Shown here: one piece after another, positions 7,559 to 16,281 of the stretch
Position numbering within the stretch: the stretch's first letter is position 1
Layout of the letters: each line of letters begins with the position of its first letter
From: JAISGQ01 sp045604155
GTDB taxonomy: Bacteria > Bacillota > Clostridia > Oscillospirales > Acutalibacteraceae
Assembly (NCBI GenBank): GCA_045604155.1
Contig: JAZUNN010000083.1
Span: forward strand, 1-64,000
Length of the DNA stretch: 64,000 bases
Direction of reading: 5' to 3'
Program-made: the position numbers and the translations under genes
Notes under the pieces: generated by a model
What the model was told of the DNA's origin: nothing
The model's input: only the letters and a program-made list of their open reading frames with translations
Database searches by the model: none

Positions 7559-9781
7559 TCATATTATGCTGAGCTGTTCGCCTTTTTCCTTAGCTCCTGC
7601 TGCAGGTATGGACTTTGCTCTGCAGCGGTCGGGATCGGGAATCATGCCATCGGTATATATCTGCATATCTGTAAGATGAGCATTCTTACGAAGTGTCATT
7701 ACCTGAACGCCCTGAGTGTCCTTTGTGGTCTTGGATGCTATTGCTCCGGTGTGAACAAGAAGTCTGTGACCGGTACTGGAAGTAAGAAGAATCTGTGTAT
7801 CTTCTGTAATGTATTCTGCCTTTACAAAGGTAAACTTGCCGCAATAGGCGTTAATCAGCTTTTTACGGTTTGTCTTTGTCTGATAGGCAGACAGATCTAC
7901 TTTCGCAAGCTTGCCGTTATCAAATGCAAAGACCATAAAGCCTTCATATTTTTCAACAACAGCCATGTAGACAACTTTTTCTCCATCGTCCATTCCAAGA
8001 ACAGCGGGAACGTACTCACCAAGCACACTTGCCTTTGTATCGGAGAAATTAGCCGCTCTGGTCTTATAAACCTGACATTTATTTGTGAAGAACAGCAGCT
8101 CGATATTATTTCTGCTCTCAAGCTGGCGTACTATGGAGTCACCCTCCTTGAGCTTATGATCACCGCTCATACGCAGTGACTGGGGAGTAATCTTCTTGAA
8201 ATAACCTTCAGCAGTAAGGAAAAGATTGACTGCATAATCAGGAATTTCCTCGATTTCCTCAAGCTCAACTGTATTTTCTTCACAGAGGATCATTGATCTG
8301 CGAGGCTGACCGTATTTTTCAGCAACTTCACGCATCTCTTTTATAATAATCTTCTGAACTTTTTTGGTGGATCCAAGGATGCTTTCGAGCTCTGCAATTT
8401 CTTCTTTCAGCTTGTCAACATCAGCAATTCTTTTGAGGATGTATTCTCTGTTGATATGACGAAGCTTGATTTCAGCTACATATTCAGCCTGAATCTCATC
8501 AATGCCGAAGCCGATCATGAGGTTGGGAACAACCTCTGCCTCCTCTTCCGTTTCACGGATGATTTTTATGGCTCTGTCGATATCAAGGAGGATCTTTGAA
8601 AGACCTGACAGCAGATGAAGCTTATCTTTAAGCTTGCCGAGATTATAGTACGTTCTGCGGCGGACGCACTCTGTTCTGAACGCTATCCATTCCTGCAGAA
8701 GTTCTCTTACGCCAAGCACCTTCGGTGTGCCTGCAATAAGCACATTGAAGTTGCAGGAGAAGCTGTCTTCAAGAGGAGTAAGCTTGAAAAGCTTTGCCAT
8801 AAGCTTATCGGGATCAGTGCTTCTCTTCAGGTCGATGGTTATTCTGAGTCCATCCTTACCCTGCTCATCTCGGATATCGTTTATTTCCTTGATTTTTCCA
8901 AGCTTTACAAGCTCTATTACCTTCTCAACTATGGCTTCGATTGAAGTTGTGGGAGGTATCTGGGTAATATCAATGCAGTTTGCGCTCTTATCGTAGGAAT
9001 ACCTTGAACGTACTCTTACGCTGCCTCTGCCAGTATTATAGATACCCTTTAAATCGGTCTGATTCTGAAGTATAAACCCGCCGCCCGGGAAATCCGGTGC
9101 GAGAAGGGTGGTTTCTATATTGTGATCAGGGTCATTGATAAGTGCAATGGTTGTTTCGATAACCTCTGACAGGTTGAATGAACAGATGTTGCTCGCCATT
9201 CCGACTGCGATACCCAGATTACTGTTGCAGAGCACAGACGGGAATGTTACCGGCAGAAGTGACGGCTCTTTCATTGTACCGTCAAAGTTGTCAACCATGT
9301 CTATTGCATCGCTGTCAATATCCTTGAAAAGCTCACCGGATATCTTGGCAAGCTTTGCCTCGGTATATCGGGAAGCTGCAGGAGATGTATCACGGGAATA
9401 AGCCTTACCGAATGAACCCTTTGATTCGATATAGGGATGAAGCAAGGCTTCGTGTGCTACTGTCATACGAACAAGTGTGTCGTAAATAGCCGCATCACCA
9501 TGGGGGTTGAGTGACATTGTTGCACCTGCGATTTTTGCACATTTCTGAATATCACCTGTCAACAGACCCATCTTGTACATGGTGTAAAGAAGCTTTCTGT
9601 GTGACGGTTTGAAGCCGTCTATTTCGGGCAGCGCACGGCTCATTATTACGCTCATTGCGTAAGGCATATAGTTGACTTCGATGGTATCGTCTATATTCTG
9701 TTCAACCACTTCGCCTGCGCCTTTTATATATCCTTTTGTCGCCGGAGCACCTGACTGCGGCGTGTTTCTTTTTCTTGCCAT
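7559..9781 (-). CDS. Type II DNA topoisomerase subunit A (ParC/GyrA-like, divergent)
   Basis: The DNA-cutting subunit of an ATP-dependent topoisomerase. The 740-residue protein has the winged-helix breakage domain with catalytic Tyr139 in AASRYTEAK, the tower and coiled-coil regions, and a short C-terminal region, compared with about 800-900 residues for GyrA. It lacks an obvious GyrA-box (QRRGGKG), so a decatenase/relaxase (topo IV-like) role is more likely than supercoiling. In the quinolone-binding helix (HGDAAIYDT) the position equal to E. coli GyrA Ser83 is Ala97; the acidic Asp101 is kept. The partner subunit gene lies 20 nt upstream. The exact orthology (parC or a third clostridial pair) cannot be settled here. 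Confidence 0.88.
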   Translation of the reverse strand: MARKRNTPQSGAPATKGYIKGAGEVVEQNIDDTIEVNYMPYAMSVIMSRALPEIDGFKPSHRKLLYTMYKMGLLTGDIQKCAKIAGATMSLNPHGDAAIYDTLVRMTVAHEALLHPYIESKGSFGKAYSRDTSPAASRYTEAKLAKISGELFKDIDSDAIDMVDNFDGTMKEPSLLPVTFPSVLCNSNLGIAVGMASNICSFNLSEVIETTIALINDPDHNIETTLLAPDFPGGGFILQNQTDLKGIYNTGRGSVRVRSRYSYDKSANCIDITQIPPTTSIEAIVEKVIELVKLGKIKEINDIRDEQGKDGLRITIDLKRSTDPDKLMAKLFKLTPLEDSFSCNFNVLIAGTPKVLGVRELLQEWIAFRTECVRRRTYYNLGKLKDKLHLLSGLSKILLDIDRAIKIIRETEEEAEVVPNLMIGFGIDEIQAEYVAEIKLRHINREYILKRIADVDKLKEEIAELESILGSTKKVQKIIIKEMREVAEKYGQPRRSMILCEENTVELEEIEEIPDYAVNLFLTAEGYFKKITPQSLRMSGDHKLKEGDSIVRQLESRNNIELLFFTNKCQVYKTRAANFSDTKASVLGEYVPAVLGMDDGEKVVYMAVVEKYEGFMVFAFDNGKLAKVDLSAYQTKTNRKKLINAYCGKFTFVKAEYITEDTQILLTSSTGHRLLVHTGAIASKTTKDTQGVQVMTLRKNAHLTDMQIYTDGMIPDPDRCRAKSIPAAGAKEKGEQLSII

Positions 9782-9801
9782 CAGTTTTTTCCTTTCGGCT
9801 G

Positions 9802-11790
9802 TTATTGTACGTCAGCGAGGTCTATAAACTCACTTCCGTGCTCAGTGATGTATTCCTTTCTGCCTGCAAGATTATCTCCAAGCAGAACATCAAAGATCTG
9901 TGCAGTTCTCTCAACATCAGAGGGAACAACCTTGATAAGTCTTCTCGTTTCAGGATTCATTGTGGTGAGATTCATCATATCCGCATTGTTCTCACCAAGT
10001 CCCTTTGAACGGTTGATCTTATGCTTTTTCTTTCCGATTTTTTCCATTATTTCAGTTTTTTCCTGCTCTGTGTAGGCAAAGTAAGTTTCATCTGAAGTTG
10101 TAATTTCATAAAGCGGAGATTCGGCTATGAATACCTTTCCTGCTTCGATAAGCTTCGGGGTAAGACGATAAAACATTGTAAGAATAAGCGTTCTGATCTG
10201 ATATCCGTCAACATCGGCATCGGTACAAATAATTACCTTGTTCCAGCGAAGCTGATTAAGGTCAAAATTTGAAAGATTCTTGGCAGATTTGCCCTGAACA
10301 TCAACACCGCAACCGAGGACCTTTATAAGGTCAGTTATAATTTCGCTCTTGAATATTCTGGAATAATCTGCCTTGAGGCAGTTGAGGATTTTTCCTCGTA
10401 CGGGCATTATACCCTGGAAATTCGGATCTCTTGCCACCTTACAGGATCCTGCCGCTGAATCACCCTCCACGATGTAAAGCTCTCGCTCGTTTACATCTCT
10501 GCTTCTGCAGTCGATGAACTTTGCAACTCGGGTGGTCATATCCATGTTGCTGGTAAGGGTCTTCTTTATCTGCAGACGCTGCTTGTCTGCCTGCTCACGG
10601 CTCTGTTTGTTGATAAGGCATTGAGCACAGATTTTATCAGCCTCTATGGGGTTTTCAAGAAACCAGACTTCAAGCTGATGACGGAAGAATTCTGTCATCG
10701 CCTCACGGATAAATTTATTGTTTATAGACTTCTTTGTCTGGTTTTCGTAACTGGTCTGGTTGGAGAATGAAGATACAACGATTACAAGGCAATCGGAAAC
10801 ATCCTGATACTTGATGCTGCTCTCATTCTTGTTGTATTTGCCGGTTGCCTTGAGTCTGTGGTCTATCATTGATGTAAATGCACTCTGAACAGCCTTGTCA
10901 GGCGCACCGCCATGCTCAAGCCAGCTGGAGTTATGATAGTACTCAGTAAGATTTACCTTGTTTGAAAATGCAACAGCGGCATTTATTCTGACATTATAGT
11001 CAGGCTTATCCTCTCTGTCACGTCCTCGTCTCTCACAGCTCCACACCTGAACAGAGGACATAGCCTCCTCACCCACTATTTCACGGACATGGTCTGCAAT
11101 ACCTTCCTTGTAAAGGAATTCCTGCTTATTGCCTTCCTTCTTGTCGTCGAAAATAAAAGTAACGCCTGCATTTACAATAGCCTGACGCTTCAGGACATCC
11201 ATGAAGTATTCGGTGGGAATGTCAATCTCTGTGAAAACATCAAGATCGGGCAGCCATTTTATCTTTGTACCCGTGCGTTTGCCGGTGAAAGGCTCCTTCT
11301 GAAGACCGCCTACATTTTCACCCTTTTCAAAATGAAGTCTGTAGACAAATCCATCACGGATAACCTCGGCATCCATATATGCGGAAGCATACTGAGTTGC
11401 ACACAGACCGAGACCGTTGAGACCGAGAGAAAATTCGTAGGTTTCATTTGTATCGTTATTGTACTTACCGCCTGCATATAGCTCGCAGAATGCAAGCTCC
11501 CAGTTATATTTCCCTTCACGCTCATTGTAGTCAACGGGAATACCTCTTCCCATATCAGCAATCTCTATGGCACCGTCCTGATATCTTGTTATGGTAATTT
11601 TATTGCCATAACCTTCTCTGGCTTCGTCGATAGAGTTTGAAAGGATTTCAAACACCGCATGCTGGCAGCCCTCAATATTATCCGAGCCAAAAATAACCGC
11701 AGGACGTTTACGTACTCGATCCGCACCTTTAAGCGAAGTTATACTGTCATTAGTGTATTCACTTTTTACAGTTTTTTTCTTGTTCTCCAT
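9802..11790 (-). CDS. Type II DNA topoisomerase subunit B (ParE/GyrB-like, divergent)
   Basis: ATPase subunit for the adjacent subunit A. The 662-residue protein has a GHKL ATPase domain (EILSNSIDEA; DMGRGIPVD; SLGLNGLGLCATQYAS) and a TOPRIM domain (EGDSAAGSCKVARD; DADVDGYQIRTLILT). The motifs differ from housekeeping GyrB (EGDSAGGSAKQGR, DVDGAHI), which marks it as a divergent paralogue. The start is placed at ATG 11790 (MENKKKTVKSEY) because GGGAAG precedes it; the upstream ATG at 11820 has no ribosome-binding site. The consensus promoter at 11831-11859 starts a two-gene operon. Confidence 0.88.
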   Translation of the reverse strand: MENKKKTVKSEYTNDSITSLKGADRVRKRPAVIFGSDNIEGCQHAVFEILSNSIDEAREGYGNKITITRYQDGAIEIADMGRGIPVDYNEREGKYNWELAFCELYAGGKYNNDTNETYEFSLGLNGLGLCATQYASAYMDAEVIRDGFVYRLHFEKGENVGGLQKEPFTGKRTGTKIKWLPDLDVFTEIDIPTEYFMDVLKRQAIVNAGVTFIFDDKKEGNKQEFLYKEGIADHVREIVGEEAMSSVQVWSCERRGRDREDKPDYNVRINAAVAFSNKVNLTEYYHNSSWLEHGGAPDKAVQSAFTSMIDHRLKATGKYNKNESSIKYQDVSDCLVIVVSSFSNQTSYENQTKKSINNKFIREAMTEFFRHQLEVWFLENPIEADKICAQCLINKQSREQADKQRLQIKKTLTSNMDMTTRVAKFIDCRSRDVNERELYIVEGDSAAGSCKVARDPNFQGIMPVRGKILNCLKADYSRIFKSEIITDLIKVLGCGVDVQGKSAKNLSNFDLNQLRWNKVIICTDADVDGYQIRTLILTMFYRLTPKLIEAGKVFIAESPLYEITTSDETYFAYTEQEKTEIMEKIGKKKHKINRSKGLGENNADMMNLTTMNPETRRLIKVVPSDVERTAQIFDVLLGDNLAGRKEYITEHGSEFIDLADVQ

Positions 11791-11830
11791 ACTGATGATT
11801 TCTTCCCTTTTCGTTAGCATTTCTCAATAT

Positions 11831-11859
11831 ATTTTACATAATTTGTGTCTATATGTCAA
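11831..11859 (-). promoter_or_regulatory. Sigma-A promoter of topoisomerase B-A operon
   Basis: Minus strand TTGACA (11859-11854), 17-bp spacer, TAAAAT (11836-11831), about 40 bp before the start of the B subunit. Confidence 0.7.
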
Positions 11860-11903
11860 TATCAACACATTATATTGTATGGTTTTACGGACAATTATAC
11901 ACA

Positions 11904-11930
11904 TAAAAAAACGGCTGCAATGCAGCAGCC
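11904..11930 (-). terminator. Terminator after efp and CD1247-type gene
   Basis: Minus-strand GGCTGC/GCAGCC hairpin with six-base loop followed by T7. A second, stronger stem without a T-tract (AAACAGGGA and partner, 11944-11973) lies just before it. Confidence 0.75.
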
Positions 11931-11998
11931 TACAGACGCACTTAAACAGGGATGCGATAAAATCGCTCCCTGTTTAATATTATTGCTTTAATTAAGAA

Positions 11999-12418
11999 TT
12001 AACCCTCGAGGTCAAACTCAAGCTTCTCGCCGCAGTTGGGGCACTCCATCTCGCCTGCATTGATCATGTCTTCGTCAAGGCAGATAGTTTCGCCGCAAGT
12101 GGGGCAGGTTACTTCGTAGAAGAGCTCGTCAACATCCTTCTTCTCAGGTGCTTCGTCAACATTGCCGCTGCAGCAATCGCAATCGCAGCAATCATCGTCG
12201 CCGTAGAGATCCTTCTCTACCTCGCCGAGATCTTCATCAACAGCATCAATCTGCTCCTGAAGCTCAGTAAAACCGTCCTGAAGGTTTGCTACGTTGTCAA
12301 CAAGATCCTCGATGAGGTCAAGGAGATTCTTGATAACCTTAGTGTCCTTCTTGGAATCGTCAAGGCCGAGACCTTCAACAAGACCCTTTACATAAGCAAG
12401 TTTTTCGATTGTATTCAT
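11999..12418 (-). CDS. CD1247 N-terminal domain protein with zinc ribbon
   Basis: 139 residues in three parts: a helical N-terminal domain (MNTIEKLAYVKGLVEGLGLD, about 1-65) recognised as the clostridial CD1247-type domain; a Cys/Asp-rich stretch with a CCDCDCC cluster at about 76-82; and a C-terminal zinc ribbon with two CxxC pairs (CPTCGETI and CPNCGEKL). It lies 36 nt downstream of efp and shares its promoter and terminator, a common clostridial pairing that suggests a translation-related job. The function is not known. Confidence 0.8.
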   Translation of the reverse strand: MNTIEKLAYVKGLVEGLGLDDSKKDTKVIKNLLDLIEDLVDNVANLQDGFTELQEQIDAVDEDLGEVEKDLYGDDDCCDCDCCSGNVDEAPEKKDVDELFYEVTCPTCGETICLDEDMINAGEMECPNCGEKLEFDLEG

Positions 12419-12454
12419 GATTATGCCTCCCCAAGAGTTTATCGCTGATTTAAA

Positions 12455-13015
12455 TTATGCACGGCCGATGTACTGACCGCCATCTCTGGTGTCAATCTTA
12501 ACCTTATCGCCCTCATTGATGAAGAGAGGTACAAAAATCTCTGCACCGGTCTCAAGAGTTGCGGGCTTGGTTGTGTTGGTTGCAGTGTTGCCTGCTACAC
12601 CGGGCTCGGTGTGGGTAACTGTGAGCTCAACAAAGTTGGGGGGCTCAACAGCAAATACGTTGCCCTTGTAGGATGCAAGTCTGCAGGTCATGTTCTCGGT
12701 AACAAACTTGAAGTTGTCGCCAAGAGTGGAACCATTGATAGGAACGAGTTCATAAGACTCGGGATCCATGAAATAATAAAGGTCGCCATCAGAGTAGGAA
12801 TACTCCATATCCTTACGCTCGATGAAAGCGGTGGGGAACTTATCGGACGGGTTGAAAGTACGCTCGACGATACCGCCGGTAATTACGTTCTTGTTCTTTG
12901 CACGGTCAAAAGCTGCGCCTTTGCCGGGCTTAACGTGCTGGAACTCTACGATGGAATAAACGTTTCCATCCATCTCAAAAGTTACGCCGTTTCTGAAATC
13001 GCCTGCTACTACCAT
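12455..13015 (-). CDS. efp: Elongation factor P
   Basis: EF-P binds stalled ribosomes between the P and E sites and promotes peptide bonds at polyproline. The 186-residue protein is the normal length, with the three beta-barrel domains. The modified loop reads VKPGKGAAF with Lys32, the residue that carries 5-aminopentanol in Bacillus subtilis. The start ATG has GGAGG 9 nt upstream. It has its own promoter at 13052-13080 and leads into the CD1247-type gene. The Xaa-Pro peptidase gene lies upstream. The YfmF/YfmH pair linked to EF-P modification in Bacillus is at 29.6-32.2 kb. Confidence 0.96.
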   Translation of the reverse strand: MVVAGDFRNGVTFEMDGNVYSIVEFQHVKPGKGAAFDRAKNKNVITGGIVERTFNPSDKFPTAFIERKDMEYSYSDGDLYYFMDPESYELVPINGSTLGDNFKFVTENMTCRLASYKGNVFAVEPPNFVELTVTHTEPGVAGNTATNTTKPATLETGAEIFVPLFINEGDKVKIDTRDGGQYIGRA

Positions 13016-13051
13016 ATTATAAAACCTCCAAGTTGTCAGTTGCCATAGTTA

Positions 13052-13080
13052 ATTGTATATTATTTGTTATAAATTTGCAA
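13052..13080 (-). promoter_or_regulatory. Sigma-A promoter of efp
   Basis: Minus strand TTGCAA (13080-13075), 17-bp spacer, TACAAT (13057-13052), about 37 bp before the efp start. Confidence 0.65.
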
Positions 13081-13116
13081 GTATATTATGAGAAATTATT
13101 TGAAATTCATTAAAAT

Positions 13117-14220
13117 TTAACCTATTTCGAGCAATTCACGGGGCAAATCAGTGAGATTGATGCCTGAATTTTCAGTTTTGTACATCATATTCTCAATTCT
13201 TACTCCACCTTTACCCGGGAGATATATGCCGGGCTCGATGGTAATTACTGCTCCGACAGGAATCTCTCCCTTGCCTGAGGGTGATACTGACGGTGTTTCG
13301 TGGATCTCAACACCCACGCCGTGACCTGTTCCATGCCCGAAATATTCACCGTAGCCTGCGTCTGCAATTACTTTTCTTGCGGCAGCATCGCATTCTGTGA
13401 GGACTTTTCCGCCGTTTACGACGTAATCCATTGCAGCCTGCTGAGCACGGAGAACAGTATTGTAAATAAGCTTCTGCTCGTCATCAGCCTTGCCGAATAC
13501 TATAGTTCTGGTCATGTCAGAATGATAACCGTCAACCACAGCACCGATATCAAATGTTATGAAATCACCCTTCTGTACCTTGTAGTCAGAGGGTACTGCG
13601 TGAGGCATGGAGCTGTTTGCGCCTGCTGCTACGATAAGATCGAATGCAATACGCTCTGCACCGTTCTTTCTCATGTAGAACTCAATCTCAAGAGCAAGTT
13701 CCTTTTCGGTAACACCCTCACGAAGAACGTTCTCAATGACATATTCAAGAGAATCCTCGGTGATTTTCTGTGCTTCTCTGATCTTATCTATCTCATACTC
13801 GGACTTGGAAACTCTCATTTCGTTGAGAATATCATCAAGCTCGCTTGTCTTTACAAGCTCAATGGTATCAAAAAGCTTCTCGTATCTTGCAGCTTCAGAA
13901 AGGGTAACTCTCTCGCTTTCGATGAGAGCCTTCTTTATGCCAAGCTCAGAAGCTATTTCAGCCATTGTTTCACCAAGCTTTTTAAAGCCTCTGACCTCAC
14001 TGTTTGTTATCTGATTTTCTGCAGCCTCAGTATAACGTGAGTCAGTTGTGAAAATGCTCTTTTCCTTTGTCACAACAAGGAATCCGTCGGATGCAGGGAA
14101 GCCTGTCATATATCTTCTGGATATCTCAGAGGATATGATAGCTCCGTCAACACCTTCCGGCAGACGGCTCTGAAATTCTCTGATTCTGTCTGCATATTCC
14201 TGTGCAAATGTCTTACTCAT
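13117..14220 (-). CDS. Xaa-Pro aminopeptidase (M24 family)
   Basis: A metallopeptidase that removes N-terminal residues preceding proline. The 367-residue protein has a creatinase-type N-terminal domain (about 1-130) and a pita-bread catalytic domain. The dinuclear metal ligands are visible: Asp in FDIGAVVDGYHSDMTRT (two), His in HGTGHGVGVEIHE, Glu in ITIEPGIYL and a last Glu in GGVRIENM. No signal peptide is seen, so it is cytoplasmic. The pair papA/yqhT - efp is common in Firmicutes. Confidence 0.92.
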   Translation of the reverse strand: MSKTFAQEYADRIREFQSRLPEGVDGAIISSEISRRYMTGFPASDGFLVVTKEKSIFTTDSRYTEAAENQITNSEVRGFKKLGETMAEIASELGIKKALIESERVTLSEAARYEKLFDTIELVKTSELDDILNEMRVSKSEYEIDKIREAQKITEDSLEYVIENVLREGVTEKELALEIEFYMRKNGAERIAFDLIVAAGANSSMPHAVPSDYKVQKGDFITFDIGAVVDGYHSDMTRTIVFGKADDEQKLIYNTVLRAQQAAMDYVVNGGKVLTECDAAARKVIADAGYGEYFGHGTGHGVGVEIHETPSVSPSGKGEIPVGAVITIEPGIYLPGKGGVRIENMMYKTENSGINLTDLPRELLEIG

Positions 14221-14240
14221 ATTTTTTGCTCCTTTTTATG

Positions 14241-14268
14241 CGGGAGGGCACAGAGACCCTCCCCTACG
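14241..14268. repeat. Short palindromic repeat, GGGAGGG/CCCTCCC hairpin
   Basis: GGGAGGG (14242-14248), 8-nt loop and CCCTCCC (14257-14263), flanked by CTACG, fill the 49-nt gap between the endonuclease IV-like gene and the peptidase gene. From memory this resembles a dispersed palindrome frequent in gut Clostridia. No T-tract follows, so it is not a standard terminator. Confidence 0.55.
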
Positions 14269-14269
14269 T

Positions 14270-15127
14270 TTATATAACAACATACTGTTTGTACATTTCA
14301 AGCATTGCCATGCTGTCAGCAGTCTGTGTGCCTGCCGATTCACATATAATAGTAGTTGTCATATCGTATTTTACCATGCTTTCAATGAAAATCTCGGGCA
14401 TGGGTCCATATACATTATCTTCAAAAGTGAGATGTCTGACCTCTCCGCCCTTTGAATACTCTATCTTTGAAAAATGTATATGCATATTCTTTACCCGTTC
14501 ACTGCCAAGCTCATAGGAAAGAATATTCAATACATCGATATAATCATCGACTGTATTCAAAGAACCGCCTGTGCGGCTGTTAAGATGCCCAAAATCAACG
14601 CATGGAATAAATCTTTCGTCAAGCTTACAGAAAGCGATAACGTCATCAAGGTCGCCAAGCTGGTTTATTTTGCCCATCACCTCAGGACATATATGTATAT
14701 CAGACAGACCATTATCGTCAAGGGTGCCTTGTGCTTTTAGAAAAGTTTCACAGGCAAGTACTCTCGCCTCTTCCCTTGTCATTTTTGAGAGTCCGCCCGG
14801 ATGGACGACAATTCTGCTGCCTCCGAGCATTTTTACGGCAGATGCACTCTGGCGTATGTACTCAACAGAGTTGATACGCTTTTCTTCCTCCTGTGACGCA
14901 AGAGAAATAAAATACGGTGCATGAAGAGAAATGCTGATACCTGCGCTTTCAGCTGCTCTCATTATAAGTTCAGCTTTTTCTGCGCTGAGGCGAACTCCTC
15001 TGCCACACTGGTATTCAAAGGCATTCAATCCCTTTTCGCCAAGCCACGGCATAAGCTTTTCGGTGCTTTTTATCTTTTCCGCCGCTGCCATTTCACACAT
15101 TCCGGCAGGTCCGAATTTAATTGGCAT
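14270..15127 (-). CDS. Endonuclease IV-like (AP endonuclease 2 family) TIM-barrel protein
   Basis: 285 residues with the zinc-dependent TIM-barrel fold of Nfo: SISLHAPYFISLA, SRIVVHPGGLSKM, HICPEVMG, FIPCVDFGHLNSRTGG, MHIHFSKIEYSKGG and ICESAGT carry the expected His, Asp and Glu metal ligands. True Nfo acts on abasic sites in DNA; this protein belongs to the slightly divergent clostridial branch, so AP endonuclease activity is likely but not certain. The start is placed at ATG 15127 (MPIKFGPAGMCEM), overlapping the end of the YqeG gene by 11 nt. An upstream in-frame extension runs through that gene and is not family-like. Confidence 0.82.
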   Translation of the reverse strand: MPIKFGPAGMCEMAAAEKIKSTEKLMPWLGEKGLNAFEYQCGRGVRLSAEKAELIMRAAESAGISISLHAPYFISLASQEEEKRINSVEYIRQSASAVKMLGGSRIVVHPGGLSKMTREEARVLACETFLKAQGTLDDNGLSDIHICPEVMGKINQLGDLDDVIAFCKLDERFIPCVDFGHLNSRTGGSLNTVDDYIDVLNILSYELGSERVKNMHIHFSKIEYSKGGEVRHLTFEDNVYGPMPEIFIESMVKYDMTTTIICESAGTQTADSMAMLEMYKQYVVI

Positions 15128-15641
15128 TCTTTTTCTTCGCCTTTCTTGCAGTTTTTCTTCTGTAGGATGCGATAACAGGCTTTTCCAATGCTCTCTTGAA
15201 CTTGAAGAAAGCTTTGTCCTCCAGCTCATAAGGCACCGTCAGAACTGTATATGCACCAAGAAGATTTCCGCCGATTATATCGGTATATATCTGATCGCCT
15301 ATTGCGACAGCTTCTTTAGGCTTGACGTCAATTCTTCTGCAGGCTTCCTTAAAGCCTTTTGCAAGAGGTTTTGCACCTTTTGCCACGAAATCAAGACCGA
15401 TCTTTTGGGCAAAGGGAGCGACTCTCTCTGCACTGTTATTTGATACTATTATCAGCTTCAAGCCGTTATTCTTCTTGGAATCAATCCATTCCATGACACC
15501 CTCGGCAGGAGTCGGATTGTCATGGGTGGTCATTGTATTGTCAACATCCAGCAATATTGCCTTGCAGCCGACGGAACGGAAGAAATCCATGTCGAGATCT
15601 ATCATTTTATCCACCATAAGGCGTGGTTTTAAAAGAGGCAT
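15117..15641 (-). CDS. YqeG family HAD-IIIA phosphatase
   Basis: A 174-residue HAD-superfamily protein. Motif I is DVDNTMTTHD (nucleophile Asp in DVDNT), motif II is IIVSNNS, motif III Lys is in AKPLAKGF and motif IV is AIGDQIYTDIIGGN. This matches YqeG, a phosphatase-like protein found beside ribosome-assembly GTPase yqeH in many Firmicutes; its substrate is uncertain. GAGGA precedes the ATG by 6 nt. The C-terminus is very basic (KTARKAKKKNAN). It is translated with the endonuclease IV-like gene. Confidence 0.85.
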   Translation of the reverse strand: MPLLKPRLMVDKMIDLDMDFFRSVGCKAILLDVDNTMTTHDNPTPAEGVMEWIDSKKNNGLKLIIVSNNSAERVAPFAQKIGLDFVAKGAKPLAKGFKEACRRIDVKPKEAVAIGDQIYTDIIGGNLLGAYTVLTVPYELEDKAFFKFKRALEKPVIASYRRKTARKAKKKNAN

Positions 15642-15666
15642 TGTTATTCCTCATTTCATTAAAGGA

Positions 15667-15921
15667 GATTCTTAAGGACTTCGTCCTTAAGCGGGATTAT
15701 TAAGGGCTGCGCCCTTAATGCAGGTGTTTGAGGGGTGCTCCCCTCAACTCTTATTTCTTTTTTAACAGCAGGCGCTTAGCCTGCTGTTTGTTGTTCATGG
15801 ACGGTTAAGGGCTTCGCATGCAATCCGTTGGATTGCTTTGAGAATCTTCGATTCTCACCCTTAAAACCCACAAGGGGCCTCCACCTTGACCCGACTTAAG
15901 GAACTGCGTTCCTTAAGAATT
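15667..15921 (+). repeat. Multi-hairpin intergenic repeat, long copy
   Basis: This fills most of the 349-bp gap 15642-15990, where no gene is visible. It begins GATTCTTAAG and ends CTTAAGAATT, giving inverted ends. Inside is a row of hairpins: CTTAAGGAC/GTCCTTAAG, ATTAAGGG/CCCTTAAT, TTGAGGGG/CCCCTCAA, AACAGCAGGC/GCCTGCTGTT, nested TTAAGGG/CCCTTAA containing CAATCC/GATTG and TGAGAATC/GATTCTCA, and CTTAAGGAAC/GTTCCTTAAG. Linkers AAGCGGGA, CTTATTTCTTTT and GACCCGACTTAAGGAAC are shared with the copy at 21314-21524. Confidence 0.85.
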
Positions 15922-15935
15922 CTGACGTATTAAAA

Positions 15936-15967
15936 TAAAAAAGCGAGCAGATATAATTCTGCTCGCT
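15936..15967 (-). terminator. rpsU terminator
   Basis: Minus-strand stem GCGAGCAG/CTGCTCGC followed by T6ATTTT. Confidence 0.85.
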
Positions 15968-15990
15968 TCTTACTTTTTTGTAGAAGTCAA

Positions 15991-16170
15991 TTATTTATAC
16001 TTGCGCTTGCGAGCGGCTTCGGACTTCTTCTTACGCTTGACAGAGGGCTTCTCGTAAGCTTCTCTCTTGCGGACTTCCTGAATGATACCGCCACGTGCGC
16101 AGGATCTCTTGAAGCGGCGCAGAGCGCTTTCCAAAGACTCGTTATCTCTTACCTTGATTTCCGATGACAT
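15991..16170 (-). CDS. rpsU: 30S ribosomal protein S21
   Basis: A 59-residue protein read directly from the minus strand: MSSEIKVRDNESLESALRRF at the N-terminus and a highly basic tail ending RKRKYK. S21 binds the 30S platform near the anti-Shine-Dalgarno region. The length and sequence pattern (KRSCARGGIIQEVRKREAYE) are typical. GGAGGGGAGGG precedes the start. It is a single gene with its own promoter (16231-16260) and terminator. Confidence 0.96.
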   Translation of the reverse strand: MSSEIKVRDNESLESALRRFKRSCARGGIIQEVRKREAYEKPSVKRKKKSEAARKRKYK

Positions 16171-16230
16171 GATTGACTTTCCCTCCCCTCCGCCTTTTCA
16201 ACACGGGGTGTTAAACTTAGGACGCTGATC

Positions 16231-16260
16231 ATTATAACCTATCTTACATAACAATGTCAA
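16231..16260 (-). promoter_or_regulatory. Sigma-A promoter of rpsU
   Basis: Minus strand TTGACA (16260-16255), 18-bp spacer, TATAAT (16236-16231); both hexamers are perfect. Confidence 0.75.
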
Positions 16261-16281
16261 TAGTTATTTGTGTAAACATTA

